The notes: generated by a model from the letters alone, not told the origin. Shown: positions 27,561 through 37,626, numbered from the stretch's first letter. The stretch: DNA of 64,000 nucleotides from Sediminibacterium sp. (GCA_030726065.1 JANREK010000034.1:1-64000), one strand, 5' to 3'. Translations and numbers: made by a program.

Positions 27561-27577
27561 CTGAATTAAATTATTTT

Positions 27578-29041
27578 ATGATAAATATTACAACTGCAAC
27601 ACAAAATGCGGCAATTGCATTTGACACTTATTCAAAAGTAACTGCTACAAAACGCGCTGAATTTTTGGAAACCATTGCAAATAATATAGAAGCATTAGGG
27701 GATGAATTATTAAATGTGGCGAACAAGGAAACTAATTTGCCTTTGCCGCGATTAACAGGAGAAAGAGGTCGTACTTGCTTTCAATTAAGAATGTTTGCAA
27801 ATATGTTGCGTAAGGGTGATTATGTAGATGCAACTATTGATACTGCGATCCCTGATAAAACACCACCAAAGCCAGATGTTCGTCAAATGTTATATCCATT
27901 GGGTCCTGTGGTGGTATTTGGTGCAAGTAATTTTCCTTTTGCATATTCAACCGCAGGTGGAGATACCGCTAGTGTTTTAGCTGCAGGTTGTCCAGTAATC
28001 GTAAAAGCGCATCCGGCGCATTTGCAAACTTCCACGATGGTGGCAGAAGCTATTCAACAAGCAATTAAAAGCAATGCAATACCTGAAAATACATTCCAAC
28101 ATATAACAGAAACTGATTTTAGTACAGGAAAAGCATTAGTGCAGGATGAAAATATAACAGCGGTTGGTTTTACAGGTTCAAGAACTGGAGGACGCGCATT
28201 GTATGATTATGCAAGTGCAAGAAAAAACCCCATCCCTGTTTTTGCGGAAATGGGTAGTGTAAATCCAGTGGTATTATTGGAGGGCGCTTTAACTGCGAAT
28301 GCGGAAACGATAGCAAAAAATTATGCCGGGTCTATTACTTTAGGGATGGGACAGTTTTGTACCAATCCAGGTATTTTAATTGGCGTGAAGTCAGACGCTT
28401 TAACCTCCTTTGCAAATCACTTAGCCAATGAATTAAATAATGTGGCTGTTGCACCTATGTTGCATGAAGGAATTCAATCTGCTTATTTTAAAAATAGTAC
28501 CCGTGCATTAAGCCAAACTGGTATTACTTGTTTAACTAAAAATACACCAGCAGCAAATGCAGCCAGCCCAGTGTTAACAACCGTGGACGCCTCCGTGTTT
28601 TTAGCGAATCCAGATTTAGCGGAAGAGGTTTTTGGTCCTTATTCTATATTAGTACAATGTGAAAATCATGCACAATTGGTTGAAGTTTGGAAAAGTATCA
28701 AAGGACAAATTAGTACCACGATCATGGGTACAGATGATGATCTTGCAACAAATAAAAATTTATTAGAAATTGCTACCACTATCGCTGGCCGCGTATTATT
28801 AAATGGCGTGCCAACAGGCGTTGAAGTATGTGATAGCATGGTGCATGGCGGTCCTTATCCTGCATCAACAGATAGTCGATTCACTGCAGTGGGTGTGAAA
28901 GCGGTGAAACGTTGGTTGCGCCCCATCTCTTTTCAAAATTGGCCAGATGATTTGTTGCCTAACTATTTACAAAATAAAAATGAGTTGGGCGTTTGGAGAA
29001 CTATAAATGGAGAATTCACCAAGTCGGATGTAAGCATCTAA
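27578..29041 (+). CDS. aldehyde dehydrogenase, probable 2-oxoglutarate semialdehyde (2,5-dioxopentanoate) dehydrogenase
   Basis: 487 residues, NAD(P)-dependent aldehyde dehydrogenase fold. FGASNFPFAYS near residue 114 and the FTGS motif at 198-201 belong to the cofactor site. E224 in FAEMGSVNP and C261 in GQFCTNPG are the general base and nucleophile. The GASNFPFA and EMGSVNP forms are typical of the 2-oxoglutarate semialdehyde dehydrogenase group. In this setting it completes hydroxyproline breakdown to 2-oxoglutarate, which enters the TCA cycle. It is 81 bp after the deaminase and 61 bp before the epimerase. Confidence 0.88.
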   Translation: MINITTATQNAAIAFDTYSKVTATKRAEFLETIANNIEALGDELLNVANKETNLPLPRLTGERGRTCFQLRMFANMLRKGDYVDATIDTAIPDKTPPKPDVRQMLYPLGPVVVFGASNFPFAYSTAGGDTASVLAAGCPVIVKAHPAHLQTSTMVAEAIQQAIKSNAIPENTFQHITETDFSTGKALVQDENITAVGFTGSRTGGRALYDYASARKNPIPVFAEMGSVNPVVLLEGALTANAETIAKNYAGSITLGMGQFCTNPGILIGVKSDALTSFANHLANELNNVAVAPMLHEGIQSAYFKNSTRALSQTGITCLTKNTPAANAASPVLTTVDASVFLANPDLAEEVFGPYSILVQCENHAQLVEVWKSIKGQISTTIMGTDDDLATNKNLLEIATTIAGRVLLNGVPTGVEVCDSMVHGGPYPASTDSRFTAVGVKAVKRWLRPISFQNWPDDLLPNYLQNKNELGVWRTINGEFTKSDVSI

Positions 29042-29102
29042 ATTTTATTAAATAGAAGTTGGCTTATTAAAAATATCAAATACCATTGGATAAATAAATT
29101 TT

Positions 29103-30155
29103 ATGGCAGCAGTAAAACCAATCAGTTCGGAAAGTTTCGGTAATTATCAATTAACTGGTTCTATATTTAAGTGTATTGATGCACATACTTGTGGTAACCC
29201 TGTTCGTGTAGTAGTAAGTGGTGGTCCTGCATTGGAAGGAAATACCATGAGTGAAAAGCGCCAACATTTTTTAAAGGAATTTGATTGGATTCAGAAAGGA
29301 TTAATGTTTGAGCCAAGAGGACATGACATGATGAGTGGTAGTATTTTATATCCACCACATGATCTGACAAATGATGTAGCTGTTTTATTTATTGAAACCA
29401 GTGGTTGCTTACCCATGTGCGGACATGGAACCATTGGTACCATTACGGTGGCTATTGAAGCAGGTTTGATAGTACCTAAAGTGCCTGGTAAAATTAGGAT
29501 GGAAGCGCCAGCCGGATTTGTACTTATTGATTATACCATGGAAGGCAAAAAAGTTAGTTCAGTGAAGTTGACCAATGTGCCTTCGTTTTCAGCTGCAGAA
29601 AATTTAAAAATACAATGTCCCGATTTAGGGGAATTAAATATTGATGTTTGTTATGGCGGTAATTATTATGCCATTGTTGAAGTGCAAGAAAATTTTAAAG
29701 GGATTGAAAATTATACCGCTGGGCAATTAATTGCTTGGAGTAGGGAGTTGCGTAAACGCATTAATGCTGTGCATAAATTTGAACATCCTTTGGATCCCAC
29801 TATTAATTCATGTTCACATATTTTGTGGACTGGAAAAGTATTGGATGAAAAAAATACGGCAAGAAACGCAGTTTTTTATGGTGACAAAGCTATTGATCGC
29901 TCTCCCTGCGGAACTGGCACTTCTGCAAGATTAGCTCATTGGTTTTCGAAAGGTAAATTAAAGCAAGGGGAGGCCTTTTTGCATGAAAGTATTATAGGAT
30001 CTGTATTTACTGGGAAGGTGGAAGCCATTACTGAGATTGGCGGAAAGGAGGCTATTATACCCTCTATTCAGGGTTGGGCCAAGATAATAGGATTTAATAC
30101 CATATCTATTGATTCCGCTGATGACCCTTATGCAGGCGGTTTTCAAGTGGTATAA
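29103..30155 (+). CDS. 4-hydroxyproline 2-epimerase (proline racemase family)
   Basis: 350 residues. It interconverts trans-4-hydroxy-L-proline and cis-4-hydroxy-D-proline without cofactor, using two cysteines. These are visible: C106 in MCGHGTIG and C269 in DRSPCGTGTSAR. A Thr at the second position would mean a trans-3-hydroxyproline dehydratase, so the Cys supports an epimerase. HTCGNP near residues 28-33 is the substrate-side motif. Placed between the semialdehyde dehydrogenase and the D-amino-acid dehydrogenase, it supplies the first step of the pathway. Confidence 0.9.
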   Translation: MAAVKPISSESFGNYQLTGSIFKCIDAHTCGNPVRVVVSGGPALEGNTMSEKRQHFLKEFDWIQKGLMFEPRGHDMMSGSILYPPHDLTNDVAVLFIETSGCLPMCGHGTIGTITVAIEAGLIVPKVPGKIRMEAPAGFVLIDYTMEGKKVSSVKLTNVPSFSAAENLKIQCPDLGELNIDVCYGGNYYAIVEVQENFKGIENYTAGQLIAWSRELRKRINAVHKFEHPLDPTINSCSHILWTGKVLDEKNTARNAVFYGDKAIDRSPCGTGTSARLAHWFSKGKLKQGEAFLHESIIGSVFTGKVEAITEIGGKEAIIPSIQGWAKIIGFNTISIDSADDPYAGGFQVV

Positions 30156-30240
30156 GCCTTTTTTATGCTTTAAATAATTCTGCTTAATTTATTGGTGAAA
30201 TGAACACAATTTTAACGAAATTCGTGCTTTAATCTATTAT

Positions 30241-31494
30241 ATGAAAGTAGTTGTATTAGGCGGGGGTGTGATTGGTTTAAGTAGCGCTTATTATTTACAA
30301 GAAGCGGGTCATCAAGTTACAGTCATTGATCAAAATGATATTTTAAATAATTGCTCTTATGGTAATGCTGGATATGTTTGTCCAAGTCATTTTATTCCAT
30401 TAGCTACCCCCGGTATTGTAAAACAAGGCTTAAAGTGGATGTTAAATCCACAAAGCCCCTTTTATGTTAAACCAAGATTAAGTTTAAGTTTAATGCAATG
30501 GGGTTTAAAGTTGATGCAAATGTCCACTGCTGAAAATGTAGACAAGGCTGCTATTCCTTTAAAAGATTATGCCCTGTTGAGTCAACATTGTTATGAGGAA
30601 TGGGCTAAGTTGCCTCAATTCAAATTTGCCTATGAACATAGGGGCTTGTTAGAGATATTTCAAACTGAAAAAGTCGCAGAACATGCACATCACACTGTAA
30701 AGCGTGCACACGAAATAGGATTAACAGATACAGAACTATTAACGCAGGAAGAATTGTTTGCTTTGGAGCCCCGACACAAAATCAATGCATTAGGTGCGAT
30801 CTATTTCAAATGCGATGCGCATTTGTACCCCAATAAGTTAATGAAACAATTAATTGAAGATTTAAAATCAAAGGAGGTGCAATTTTGTTTAAATGAGGAA
30901 GTGGTAGATTTTGAATTAAATAATGGAAAAATTCAATCGGTGATCACCGATAAAAATAAATATGCCGCGGATACTGTGGTATTAGCAACTGGTTCATGGA
31001 GTAGGGAACTGGTTCAAAAATTAGGTATTAAAATGCCGTTGATGCCAGGACGTGGGTACTCAGTTACTTTGGAGGATTCAAAGTTTCAAACAGATTATCC
31101 ATCAGTATTAATGGAAGGACGTGTTGCACTTACACCTATGGATGGAAATAAAATGCGTTTTGGCGGCACTATGGAAATTACGACCACCAAGGCTGCGCCG
31201 CAAATGAATAGAGTGGTAGGCGTTTTAAAAGCAGTGAAACAATTTTTTCCTGAATTTGATATACCCACACCTAGTTGGGATAAAGTGTGGTATGGATACC
31301 GACCTTGTTCTGCGGATGGCTTACCTTATTTAGGACGTTCAAAGAAAATAAATAATTTAGTGATTGCAACAGGTCATTCCATGATCGGATTAAGTTTAGG
31401 TGCAGGTACCGGAAGATTAGTAGCTGAAATTATTGAAGAAAAACCTACTAGTATTGATATTAGTTTTTATCTTCCAGAAAGATTCAATAACTAA
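30241..31494 (+). CDS. FAD-dependent D-amino-acid dehydrogenase, probable D-hydroxyproline dehydrogenase
   Basis: 417 residues of the DAO/DadA family. The N-terminal FAD motif VVVLGGGVIGLSSAYYL is at residues 3-19. SYGNAGYVCPSHFIPLATPG follows, and a C-terminal flavin-contact stretch (PCSADGLPYLGRS, ATGHSMIGLSLGAGTG) closes the domain. It would oxidise cis-4-hydroxy-D-proline to 1-pyrroline-4-hydroxy-2-carboxylate, linking the epimerase to the deaminase. The family also oxidises other D-amino acids, so the substrate rests on context. Its TAA overlaps the bshC ATG by one base. Confidence 0.88.
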   Translation: MKVVVLGGGVIGLSSAYYLQEAGHQVTVIDQNDILNNCSYGNAGYVCPSHFIPLATPGIVKQGLKWMLNPQSPFYVKPRLSLSLMQWGLKLMQMSTAENVDKAAIPLKDYALLSQHCYEEWAKLPQFKFAYEHRGLLEIFQTEKVAEHAHHTVKRAHEIGLTDTELLTQEELFALEPRHKINALGAIYFKCDAHLYPNKLMKQLIEDLKSKEVQFCLNEEVVDFELNNGKIQSVITDKNKYAADTVVLATGSWSRELVQKLGIKMPLMPGRGYSVTLEDSKFQTDYPSVLMEGRVALTPMDGNKMRFGGTMEITTTKAAPQMNRVVGVLKAVKQFFPEFDIPTPSWDKVWYGYRPCSADGLPYLGRSKKINNLVIATGHSMIGLSLGAGTGRLVAEIIEEKPTSIDISFYLPERFNN

Positions 31495-33125
31495 TGAAAT
31501 ACAATGCTACTTCCATACCTAATAGTGCTACAGGCGTTTTTTCGGCATTGGTGAATGATTATATTTCAGGGAATGGAACTGCGCGTGGTTATGTGCCCTA
31601 TGCGCCCGATTTGGAAGGAATAAAAAAAGCAATACAACAACGGAAGTTTTCAGCTATTCAACGCCAAACTTTGGTTTCCGTTCTGGAAAATCAATACCAA
31701 ATATTAGGTGCAGTTACCCATGAAAAAAACAAGGCAGCTTTCGAAAAAGTGCAGGCAAATATTAGTTTATTGAAAAACGATAATTGCTTTGCAGTTACTA
31801 CAGCACATCAGCCCAATTTATTTACGGGGCCACTCTATTTTTTTTACAAAATAATTCACGTAATTAAATTAGCATCAGCATTAAAGGCGCAGTTTCCAGA
31901 GAATGATTTTGTGCCCGTATATTATATGGGATCTGAAGATGCAGATTTAGCGGAAGTAGGCAGCTATAGTATTGATGGTGCCCAACATCAATGGAAAACA
32001 AAACAGACGGGTGCCATCGGACGTATGTTGGTGGAAGATCATTTATTACAATTATTACAAGATTTAGAAGGGTATTGGACGGTGAAACCCGAAGGAAAAG
32101 CAACTTTTGAAATAATTAAAGCCGCGTATAAAAAAGGAAACACCATTAACGAAGCCACTTTGGAAATGGTGCATTTATTTTTTGGAAAACAGGGTTTGGT
32201 GGTGGTGCAACCGGATGATGCAAAATTAAAATCACTTTTCGTGGAGGTGATGCAAAAGGAATTAACAACGCAGTTCTCTCATGCTGCCATCCAACCTACA
32301 CTTAAAAATTTATCAGAAAATTATCATGTACAATCGGAAGGTCGGGAAATAAATTTATTTTATTTAAAAGACGCGCATCGTAATAGAATTGAAAAAAGCG
32401 GTGAATTGTTTTCGGTGGTGGATACCAATATTCAATTTACCCAAGCTGAAATAATTAAGGAATTACAAACATATCCTGATCGGTTTAGCCCAAATGTAAT
32501 TTTAAGAGGGGCATATCAGGAAACCATCCTGCCTAGTGTGGTATTTGTTGGTGGTGGTGGCGAGCTCGCTTATTGGATGGAGCTAAAGGAAGTTTTTGAT
32601 CAGGCTAGGGTAAATTATCCTGTAATCCTATTGCGCAATTCATTTTTATTTATCAATGAAAAGCAATCCAAACAATGGGCTTCCTTGGAATTTAATACGG
32701 AGGCTTTATTTCATTCCATTCAGGATTTAGAATTAGCGTTTGTAAAGAAGCAAAGCGTTGAAAATTTAGCATTAACGGAGCATATCGCTAGTTTAACAAA
32801 CCTATACAATGCGATACAACAGGATGTGATAAAAATAGATGCTTCTTTAGGCAATCATGCATTAAACCTGTCCCTACAAGCACAAAAAAAATTAGCATTA
32901 TTGGAAAAGAAAATGGTGCGTGCTGAAAAGCGGAAGCAACATACTTCACTTGCAAGAATTCATAGTATTAAATCAGAATTATTCCCTAACAATAATTTAC
33001 AAGAGCGTGTTGAAAACTTCTCTAAATGGGTAGGGGATTATGGTTGGGATTGGGTGGAAGCTATTTTGAATAATTCAAATTCAGTAGAAGCTAGCTTTAC
33101 CATTTTACAACTTAGCAAAGACTAA
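31494..33125 (+). CDS. bshC: bacillithiol synthase (cysteine-adding enzyme)
   Basis: BshC joins cysteine to glucosaminyl-malate, the last step of bacillithiol synthesis. 543 residues, family-typical. The AHQPNLFTGPLYFFYKI motif near residues 103-120 and VYYMGSEDADLAEV near 142 form the nucleotide-binding-like core; VGGGGELAYW lies near residue 352. A long charged coiled coil covers about 430-500 (KKLALLEKKMVRAEKRKQ). Its ATG overlaps the previous stop (TAATG), implying translational coupling to the hydroxyproline genes. No bshA or bshB was seen in the window. Confidence 0.92.
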   Translation: MKYNATSIPNSATGVFSALVNDYISGNGTARGYVPYAPDLEGIKKAIQQRKFSAIQRQTLVSVLENQYQILGAVTHEKNKAAFEKVQANISLLKNDNCFAVTTAHQPNLFTGPLYFFYKIIHVIKLASALKAQFPENDFVPVYYMGSEDADLAEVGSYSIDGAQHQWKTKQTGAIGRMLVEDHLLQLLQDLEGYWTVKPEGKATFEIIKAAYKKGNTINEATLEMVHLFFGKQGLVVVQPDDAKLKSLFVEVMQKELTTQFSHAAIQPTLKNLSENYHVQSEGREINLFYLKDAHRNRIEKSGELFSVVDTNIQFTQAEIIKELQTYPDRFSPNVILRGAYQETILPSVVFVGGGGELAYWMELKEVFDQARVNYPVILLRNSFLFINEKQSKQWASLEFNTEALFHSIQDLELAFVKKQSVENLALTEHIASLTNLYNAIQQDVIKIDASLGNHALNLSLQAQKKLALLEKKMVRAEKRKQHTSLARIHSIKSELFPNNNLQERVENFSKWVGDYGWDWVEAILNNSNSVEASFTILQLSKD

Positions 33126-33155
33126 TTCATACCTAATTTTTTTATTAGATTAGTT

Positions 33156-33683
33156 TTATAGGTCAAACCCGTTATTCCAACTCGATTTTAGGTTTTCTAC
33201 TTTTTGCATCACTTCGGATTCCATATTTAATTTATAGTCGTCCATGGCTTGGCCTATTTTAGGATCAGCACTTCCTAAAATTTGTGCAGCAAGCAAGCCT
33301 GCATTTTTAGCACCATTTAATGCAACAGTTGCTACAGGAACACCTCCAGGCATTTGTAAAATAGATAATATTGAATCCCATCCATCCACAGAATTACTTG
33401 ATTTAATAGGAACACCAATCACCGGCAAGCTGGTAATAGCTGCAATCATACCAGGTAAATGTGCTGCACCACCTGCACCAGCGATAATAACTTTTAAACC
33501 TCTTTCACGCGCTGTTTTTGCATATTGCACCATTCGATCTGGCGTGCGATGTGCAGATACCACTGTTAATTCAAAAGGGATATTGAAAAGTGTTAAGGTA
33601 TCTGCAGCTGCTTGCATGGTAGGCAAATCGCTATCGCTACCCATAACTATTCCGACAATTGGTGCTGTATTCATAAGTTTCAA
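33156..33683 (-). CDS. purE: N5-carboxyaminoimidazole ribonucleotide mutase
   Basis: Class I PurE converts N5-CAIR to CAIR in purine synthesis. 175 residues. The substrate loop GSDSDLPTM (S16, D17) and the catalytic His45 in SAHRTPDR are both present, with [11 protein letters not shown] and GVPIKSS as further family motifs. It is 26 bp after the GH29 gene on the same strand. ATG is possible at residue 1 or 4. No purK lies in the window. Confidence 0.95.
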   Translation of the reverse strand: MKLMNTAPIVGIVMGSDSDLPTMQAAADTLTLFNIPFELTVVSAHRTPDRMVQYAKTARERGLKVIIAGAGGAAHLPGMIAAITSLPVIGVPIKSSNSVDGWDSILSILQMPGGVPVATVALNGAKNAGLLAAQILGSADPKIGQAMDDYKLNMESEVMQKVENLKSSWNNGFDL

Positions 33684-33709
33684 TTTTATGTAATTTAATG
33701 CATTCGGTT

Positions 33710-35053
33710 TTAATTAGCGAACAAATAGCCTGACACCTCCGATATAATTGGGGTCGCTTTTGATTCGGTAATTTTTATTCTAAAATATTTTAATTTTTGC
33801 GTTGAAAAAGTGATGATTCTTTTATGGCCAACAGTTGTTCCCTTAGCAAAGGTTTCAAATTTTTCAAGATCATTACCTCCGGAAATTTCAAATTTTACAA
33901 TACGTTGTCCCATACTGATGGCTTCCATTAATTGTATGGCATTTATTTCAACCGCTTCCTTTAAATGAATTTCAATGCTGTTGTTTGTTCTCAATACTTT
34001 TGCATTTTTAAATAGGTTATTTTTAAATGCAGCATCTTTAATTTTTTTGAAATCCATTAATGCAGTGGAGTCTGCAGGTGAAAATAATCCTTGTCTGTTT
34101 GGTGGAACATTTAATAAAAAGTTACCCCCTCTACCTACATTCTTCAAATACAAGTCAAATAATTGCTTGCCTGATTTAACAGTTTTATCTTCTTCTGCAT
34201 GATAGAACCAGCCTTTTCTAATGGATACATCAGCCTCACCGGGTATCCAAGCTTTACCATTGTAATTTCCTCTATTCAAGGAATCTGTAGGAGGGCCACC
34301 AGCACCTCTTTTAAATCCTGCAGTATCAAGTAGGTTCCAATTAGTTTCATTAATGATACCTTGCTCATTGCCAATCCAACGAACATGTGGTCCAATATCA
34401 CTAAAGATCATTAAGTGTGGTTGGTAAGCTAAAGCGGAATCTTGAAAACGTTTAAAATCATATACCTGTCTTTTCCCATTGGGCCCTTCGCCATTCGCGC
34501 CATCCCACCATAATTCAAAAAATTTACCATAGCCCGTTAATAATTCTTTCATGGTTTGGATAAACACCTCATTATATTTAGGTGTGCCATAGTCCGGATG
34601 GTTGCGATCCCATGGTGAAATATATACGCCCATTTCAATGTCTGCTTTTTTACATGCTTCTGATAACATTTTTACCACATCCCCTTTACCATTTAACCAT
34701 TTACTTTCTCTTACAGTGTGCTTGCTGTATTTGCTTGGCCATAAACTAAATCCATCATGGTGTTTGGCGGTTAATATAATTCCCTTTGCGCCCGAAGCTT
34801 TTGCAATTCTTGCCCATTGGTTACAATCTAGTGCAGTGGGATTAAACACATTTGGATCCTCGCTTCCATGGCCCCATTCCAAATCAGTAAAAGTATTTGG
34901 ACCAAAATGAATGAATAAATAAAATTCTTTATCGTGCCATGCTAATTGTGTTTTAGTTGGAACTGGACCATACGTATTTTGTGCAAATAATGTTGCTGCA
35001 TTTAAAATAAATAAAGCGATACTAATTTTAGTAGAGATGTTTATTAGTTTCAT
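33710..35053 (-). CDS. GH29 alpha-L-fucosidase (secreted)
   Basis: 447 residues. A signal peptide of about 24 residues ends at LFA-Q. The GH29 catalytic barrel shows [17 protein letters not shown] near 48-63, [13 protein letters not shown] at 95-107, and the nucleophile D184 in [12 protein letters not shown]-terminal beta-sandwich follows residue ~350. The form resembles the GH29 subgroup specific for alpha-1,3/1,4-linked fucose (inferred). It is exported to the periplasm or beyond. It sits between pdxJ and purE, 7 bp after pdxJ, an unusual place for a glycosidase. Confidence 0.93.
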   Translation of the reverse strand: MKLINISTKISIALFILNAATLFAQNTYGPVPTKTQLAWHDKEFYLFIHFGPNTFTDLEWGHGSEDPNVFNPTALDCNQWARIAKASGAKGIILTAKHHDGFSLWPSKYSKHTVRESKWLNGKGDVVKMLSEACKKADIEMGVYISPWDRNHPDYGTPKYNEVFIQTMKELLTGYGKFFELWWDGANGEGPNGKRQVYDFKRFQDSALAYQPHLMIFSDIGPHVRWIGNEQGIINETNWNLLDTAGFKRGAGGPPTDSLNRGNYNGKAWIPGEADVSIRKGWFYHAEEDKTVKSGKQLFDLYLKNVGRGGNFLLNVPPNRQGLFSPADSTALMDFKKIKDAAFKNNLFKNAKVLRTNNSIEIHLKEAVEINAIQLMEAISMGQRIVKFEISGGNDLEKFETFAKGTTVGHKRIITFSTQKLKYFRIKITESKATPIISEVSGYLFAN

Positions 35054-35060
35054 TATTAAT

Positions 35061-35783
35061 TTATTTTAAAAGTGCACGTTTATATAATTGTATGGTATTT
35101 TCTAATCCTAAATATAGCGCATCACTTATTAAAGCATGTCCAATACTTACTTCGTCAATACTTGGGATTTGCTGTATTAAATAGGTTAAATTAAATCGAT
35201 CTAAATCATGTCCAGCATTTATGCCCATGCCCAATTGATTCGCTAATGCAGCTACTGCAATATAAGGGGCAATCGCATCTTCTTTATTACCCGTAGCAAA
35301 TTGCTTTGCATACATTTCAGTATATAGTTCAATACGATCTGTTCCTGTAGTTGCAGCCGCTTGGACCATTTTTTCATCGGGATCAACAAATATGGAAACA
35401 CGAATGCCTGCAGTTTTAAATTTTACGATCACATCTTTTAAATAGGCTTGCTCGCTAATAGTATCCCAGCCATGGTCACTGGTTAATTGGCCCAGGGTAT
35501 CAGGAACCAAAGTTACTTGTGCTGGTTTCACGGCTAATACTAATGCTACAAATTTATCTTCCTTAGGATTACCCTCAATGTTGAACTCTGTAGTAATAAT
35601 TTTGCTTAAATCTTGCACATCTTGGTAACGAATATGCCTTTCATTGGGTCTAGGATGAACCGTGATGCCTTCTGCACCAAATCGTTCACAATCCTTGGCC
35701 ACTTTTACCAAATTTGGATTATCGCCACCACGACTATTTCTTAAAGTGGCGATCTTATTTATATTCACACTTAAACGAGTCAT
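35061..35783 (-). CDS. pdxJ: pyridoxine 5'-phosphate synthase
   Basis: PdxJ condenses 1-deoxy-xylulose 5-phosphate with 3-amino-1-hydroxyacetone phosphate to give pyridoxine phosphate. 240 residues from the ATG at 35783 (MTRLSVNINKIATLRNSRGG), which matches the family N-terminus; an in-frame TTG 30 bases upstream would add ten residues and is less likely. HPRPNERHI near residue 43 and the C-terminal GHALISDALYLGLE stretch are diagnostic. It heads the run pdxJ-GH29-purE and is divergent from the UbiD-family gene. Confidence 0.94.
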   Translation of the reverse strand: MTRLSVNINKIATLRNSRGGDNPNLVKVAKDCERFGAEGITVHPRPNERHIRYQDVQDLSKIITTEFNIEGNPKEDKFVALVLAVKPAQVTLVPDTLGQLTSDHGWDTISEQAYLKDVIVKFKTAGIRVSIFVDPDEKMVQAAATTGTDRIELYTEMYAKQFATGNKEDAIAPYIAVAALANQLGMGINAGHDLDRFNLTYLIQQIPSIDEVSIGHALISDALYLGLENTIQLYKRALLK

Positions 35784-35797
35784 GAGCGAATTTAAGT

Positions 35798-35805
35798 TAT
35801 TTTTG
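35798..35805 (+). promoter_or_regulatory. Bacteroidota -7 box for the UbiD-family gene
   Basis: TATTTTTG, 18 bases before the ATG at 35824, in the 40-bp divergent gap shared with pdxJ. Confidence 0.5.
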
Positions 35806-35823
35806 TAACTCAATTAAAAGAGA

Positions 35824-37626
35824 ATGTCATATTCTAGTTTAGAGGCTTGTTTACTTGATTTGGAACGCACTGGACAGCTTTTGCGCATAAAAGAACAGGT
35901 GGACCCGTATTTGGAGATGGCCGCCATACATTTGCGTGTTTTTGAGCAAAAAGGGCCAGCTATTTTATTCGAAAATGTAAAAGGATCCAAATTTCGTGCT
36001 GCGAGTAATATTTTTGGAACGATTGAGCGAAGTCAATTTATTTTTAGGGATACGCTTCCTAAAGTAAAGCAATTGATAGATATTAAAATTGATCCCACCG
36101 CGGCTATAAAAAATCCATTAAAATCATTGGCAGCTTTACCCGCGGCTTTGAATGCATTACCTAATAAAAATCCAATTTCAAAACCGGTTTTATTTGAGGA
36201 AATAAATATTAGTGATCTTCCATTAATACATCATTGGTCCATGGATGGGGGTGCATTTGTAACACTGCCACAAGTATATACAGAGGATGCAGATAAACCC
36301 GGTATCGGCAATTCCAATTTAGGCATGTACCGAATTCAATTGAATGGGAATGAGTATATTTTAAATAAAGAAGTGGGCTTGCATTATCAATTACATCGGG
36401 GTATTGGGGTGCATCAAACCAAAGCAAACAAAAAAGGATTGCCTTTAAAAGTGAGTTGCTTTGTGGGTGGTCCACCAGCGCATTCAGTAGCAGCGGTGAT
36501 GCCACTTCCTGAAGGCATGAGTGAAATGAATTTCGCAGGTGTATTGGCAGGCAAAAGATTTGGGTATACGTATAAAGATGGATTTTGTATAAGCACAGAT
36601 GCTGATTTTGTAATTACCGGTGAAGTGTTCCCTGGTGAAAATAAACCCGAAGGTCCTTTTGGGGATCATCTTGGCTATTATAGTTTGCAACATCCATTCC
36701 CGGTGATGAAAGTACATAAAGTATATGCACGAAAAAATGCCATATGGGCTTTCACGGTTGTTGGTAGACCTCCACAAGAAGATACCAGCTTTGGACAATT
36801 AATACATAGCATGACAGGGTCTGCTGTATCCAATGAAATTCCTGGTTTAAAAGAAGTCCATGCCGTAGACGCTGCAGGAGTTCATCCATTATTATTAGCG
36901 ATTGGAAGTGAAAGGTATACGCCGTATTTGCAAAATAAAAAACCTGCTGAAATTTTAACCATTGCGAATCACATCTTAGGTACGGGACAATTAAGCTTGG
37001 CAAAATTTGTTTTTATTACAGCGGATGATACGAATCAAATAAGTACACATGAAGTCCCTGCTTATTTTAAATTTTTGTTAGAACGCATTGATTTAAACAG
37101 CGATATTCATTTTTACACGAAAACAACCATGGATACCTTGGATTATTCTGGTGAAAATTTAAATGCTGGATCCAAAGTAGTGATAGCTGCTTATGGGGAT
37201 GTGAAAAGAAGTTTGGCTAACAGCGTGCCCAATGAAATTCAGCATCTACATGTGAATGCAAAATTAATATTACCTGGTATTATTGCATTAGATGCCGCTT
37301 TAATAAATACAAAAGGACTTCAAGAAAAATTAAAAGGGCAGGGGGCTAATTTATTAAATGAGCTAGGGGTAGTGATGTTTATATTAACTGAAAATCCAAC
37401 TTGGATGGCAGAAGACAGTAATAATTTTTTATGGGCTTGTTTTACAAGAACAAATCCATCGCATGATATGGAAGGGGTAGATAGTTTTATCAATCAAAAA
37501 CATTGGGGGTCAAATGGTCCTTTAATTTTTGATGCCACCATAAAGAAACATCATGCGCCACCAGTTGTAAAAAATGCTGCAATAGAAAAAAAGGTAGATG
37601 TCCTACTAGCGAAGTATGGGTATTAA
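35824..37626 (+). CDS. UbiD-family decarboxylase, possibly for menaquinone (MqnL-like)
   Basis: 600 residues of the prenylated-FMN-dependent UbiD family. The conserved EGPFGDHLGYYS block lies at about 276-287 and the GSERYTPYL block near residue 360. Members remove carboxyl groups from aromatic or unsaturated acids. Since mqnA is present 15 kb away, decarboxylation of 1,4-dihydroxy-6-naphthoate or its prenylated form in the futalosine menaquinone route is a reasonable guess, but sequence alone cannot separate this from other UbiD roles. No ubiX-like flavin prenyltransferase was seen in the window. Its 3' end overlaps the next convergent gene by 4 bp. Confidence 0.88.
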   Translation: MSYSSLEACLLDLERTGQLLRIKEQVDPYLEMAAIHLRVFEQKGPAILFENVKGSKFRAASNIFGTIERSQFIFRDTLPKVKQLIDIKIDPTAAIKNPLKSLAALPAALNALPNKNPISKPVLFEEINISDLPLIHHWSMDGGAFVTLPQVYTEDADKPGIGNSNLGMYRIQLNGNEYILNKEVGLHYQLHRGIGVHQTKANKKGLPLKVSCFVGGPPAHSVAAVMPLPEGMSEMNFAGVLAGKRFGYTYKDGFCISTDADFVITGEVFPGENKPEGPFGDHLGYYSLQHPFPVMKVHKVYARKNAIWAFTVVGRPPQEDTSFGQLIHSMTGSAVSNEIPGLKEVHAVDAAGVHPLLLAIGSERYTPYLQNKKPAEILTIANHILGTGQLSLAKFVFITADDTNQISTHEVPAYFKFLLERIDLNSDIHFYTKTTMDTLDYSGENLNAGSKVVIAAYGDVKRSLANSVPNEIQHLHVNAKLILPGIIALDAALINTKGLQEKLKGQGANLLNELGVVMFILTENPTWMAEDSNNFLWACFTRTNPSHDMEGVDSFINQKHWGSNGPLIFDATIKKHHAPPVVKNAAIEKKVDVLLAKYGY

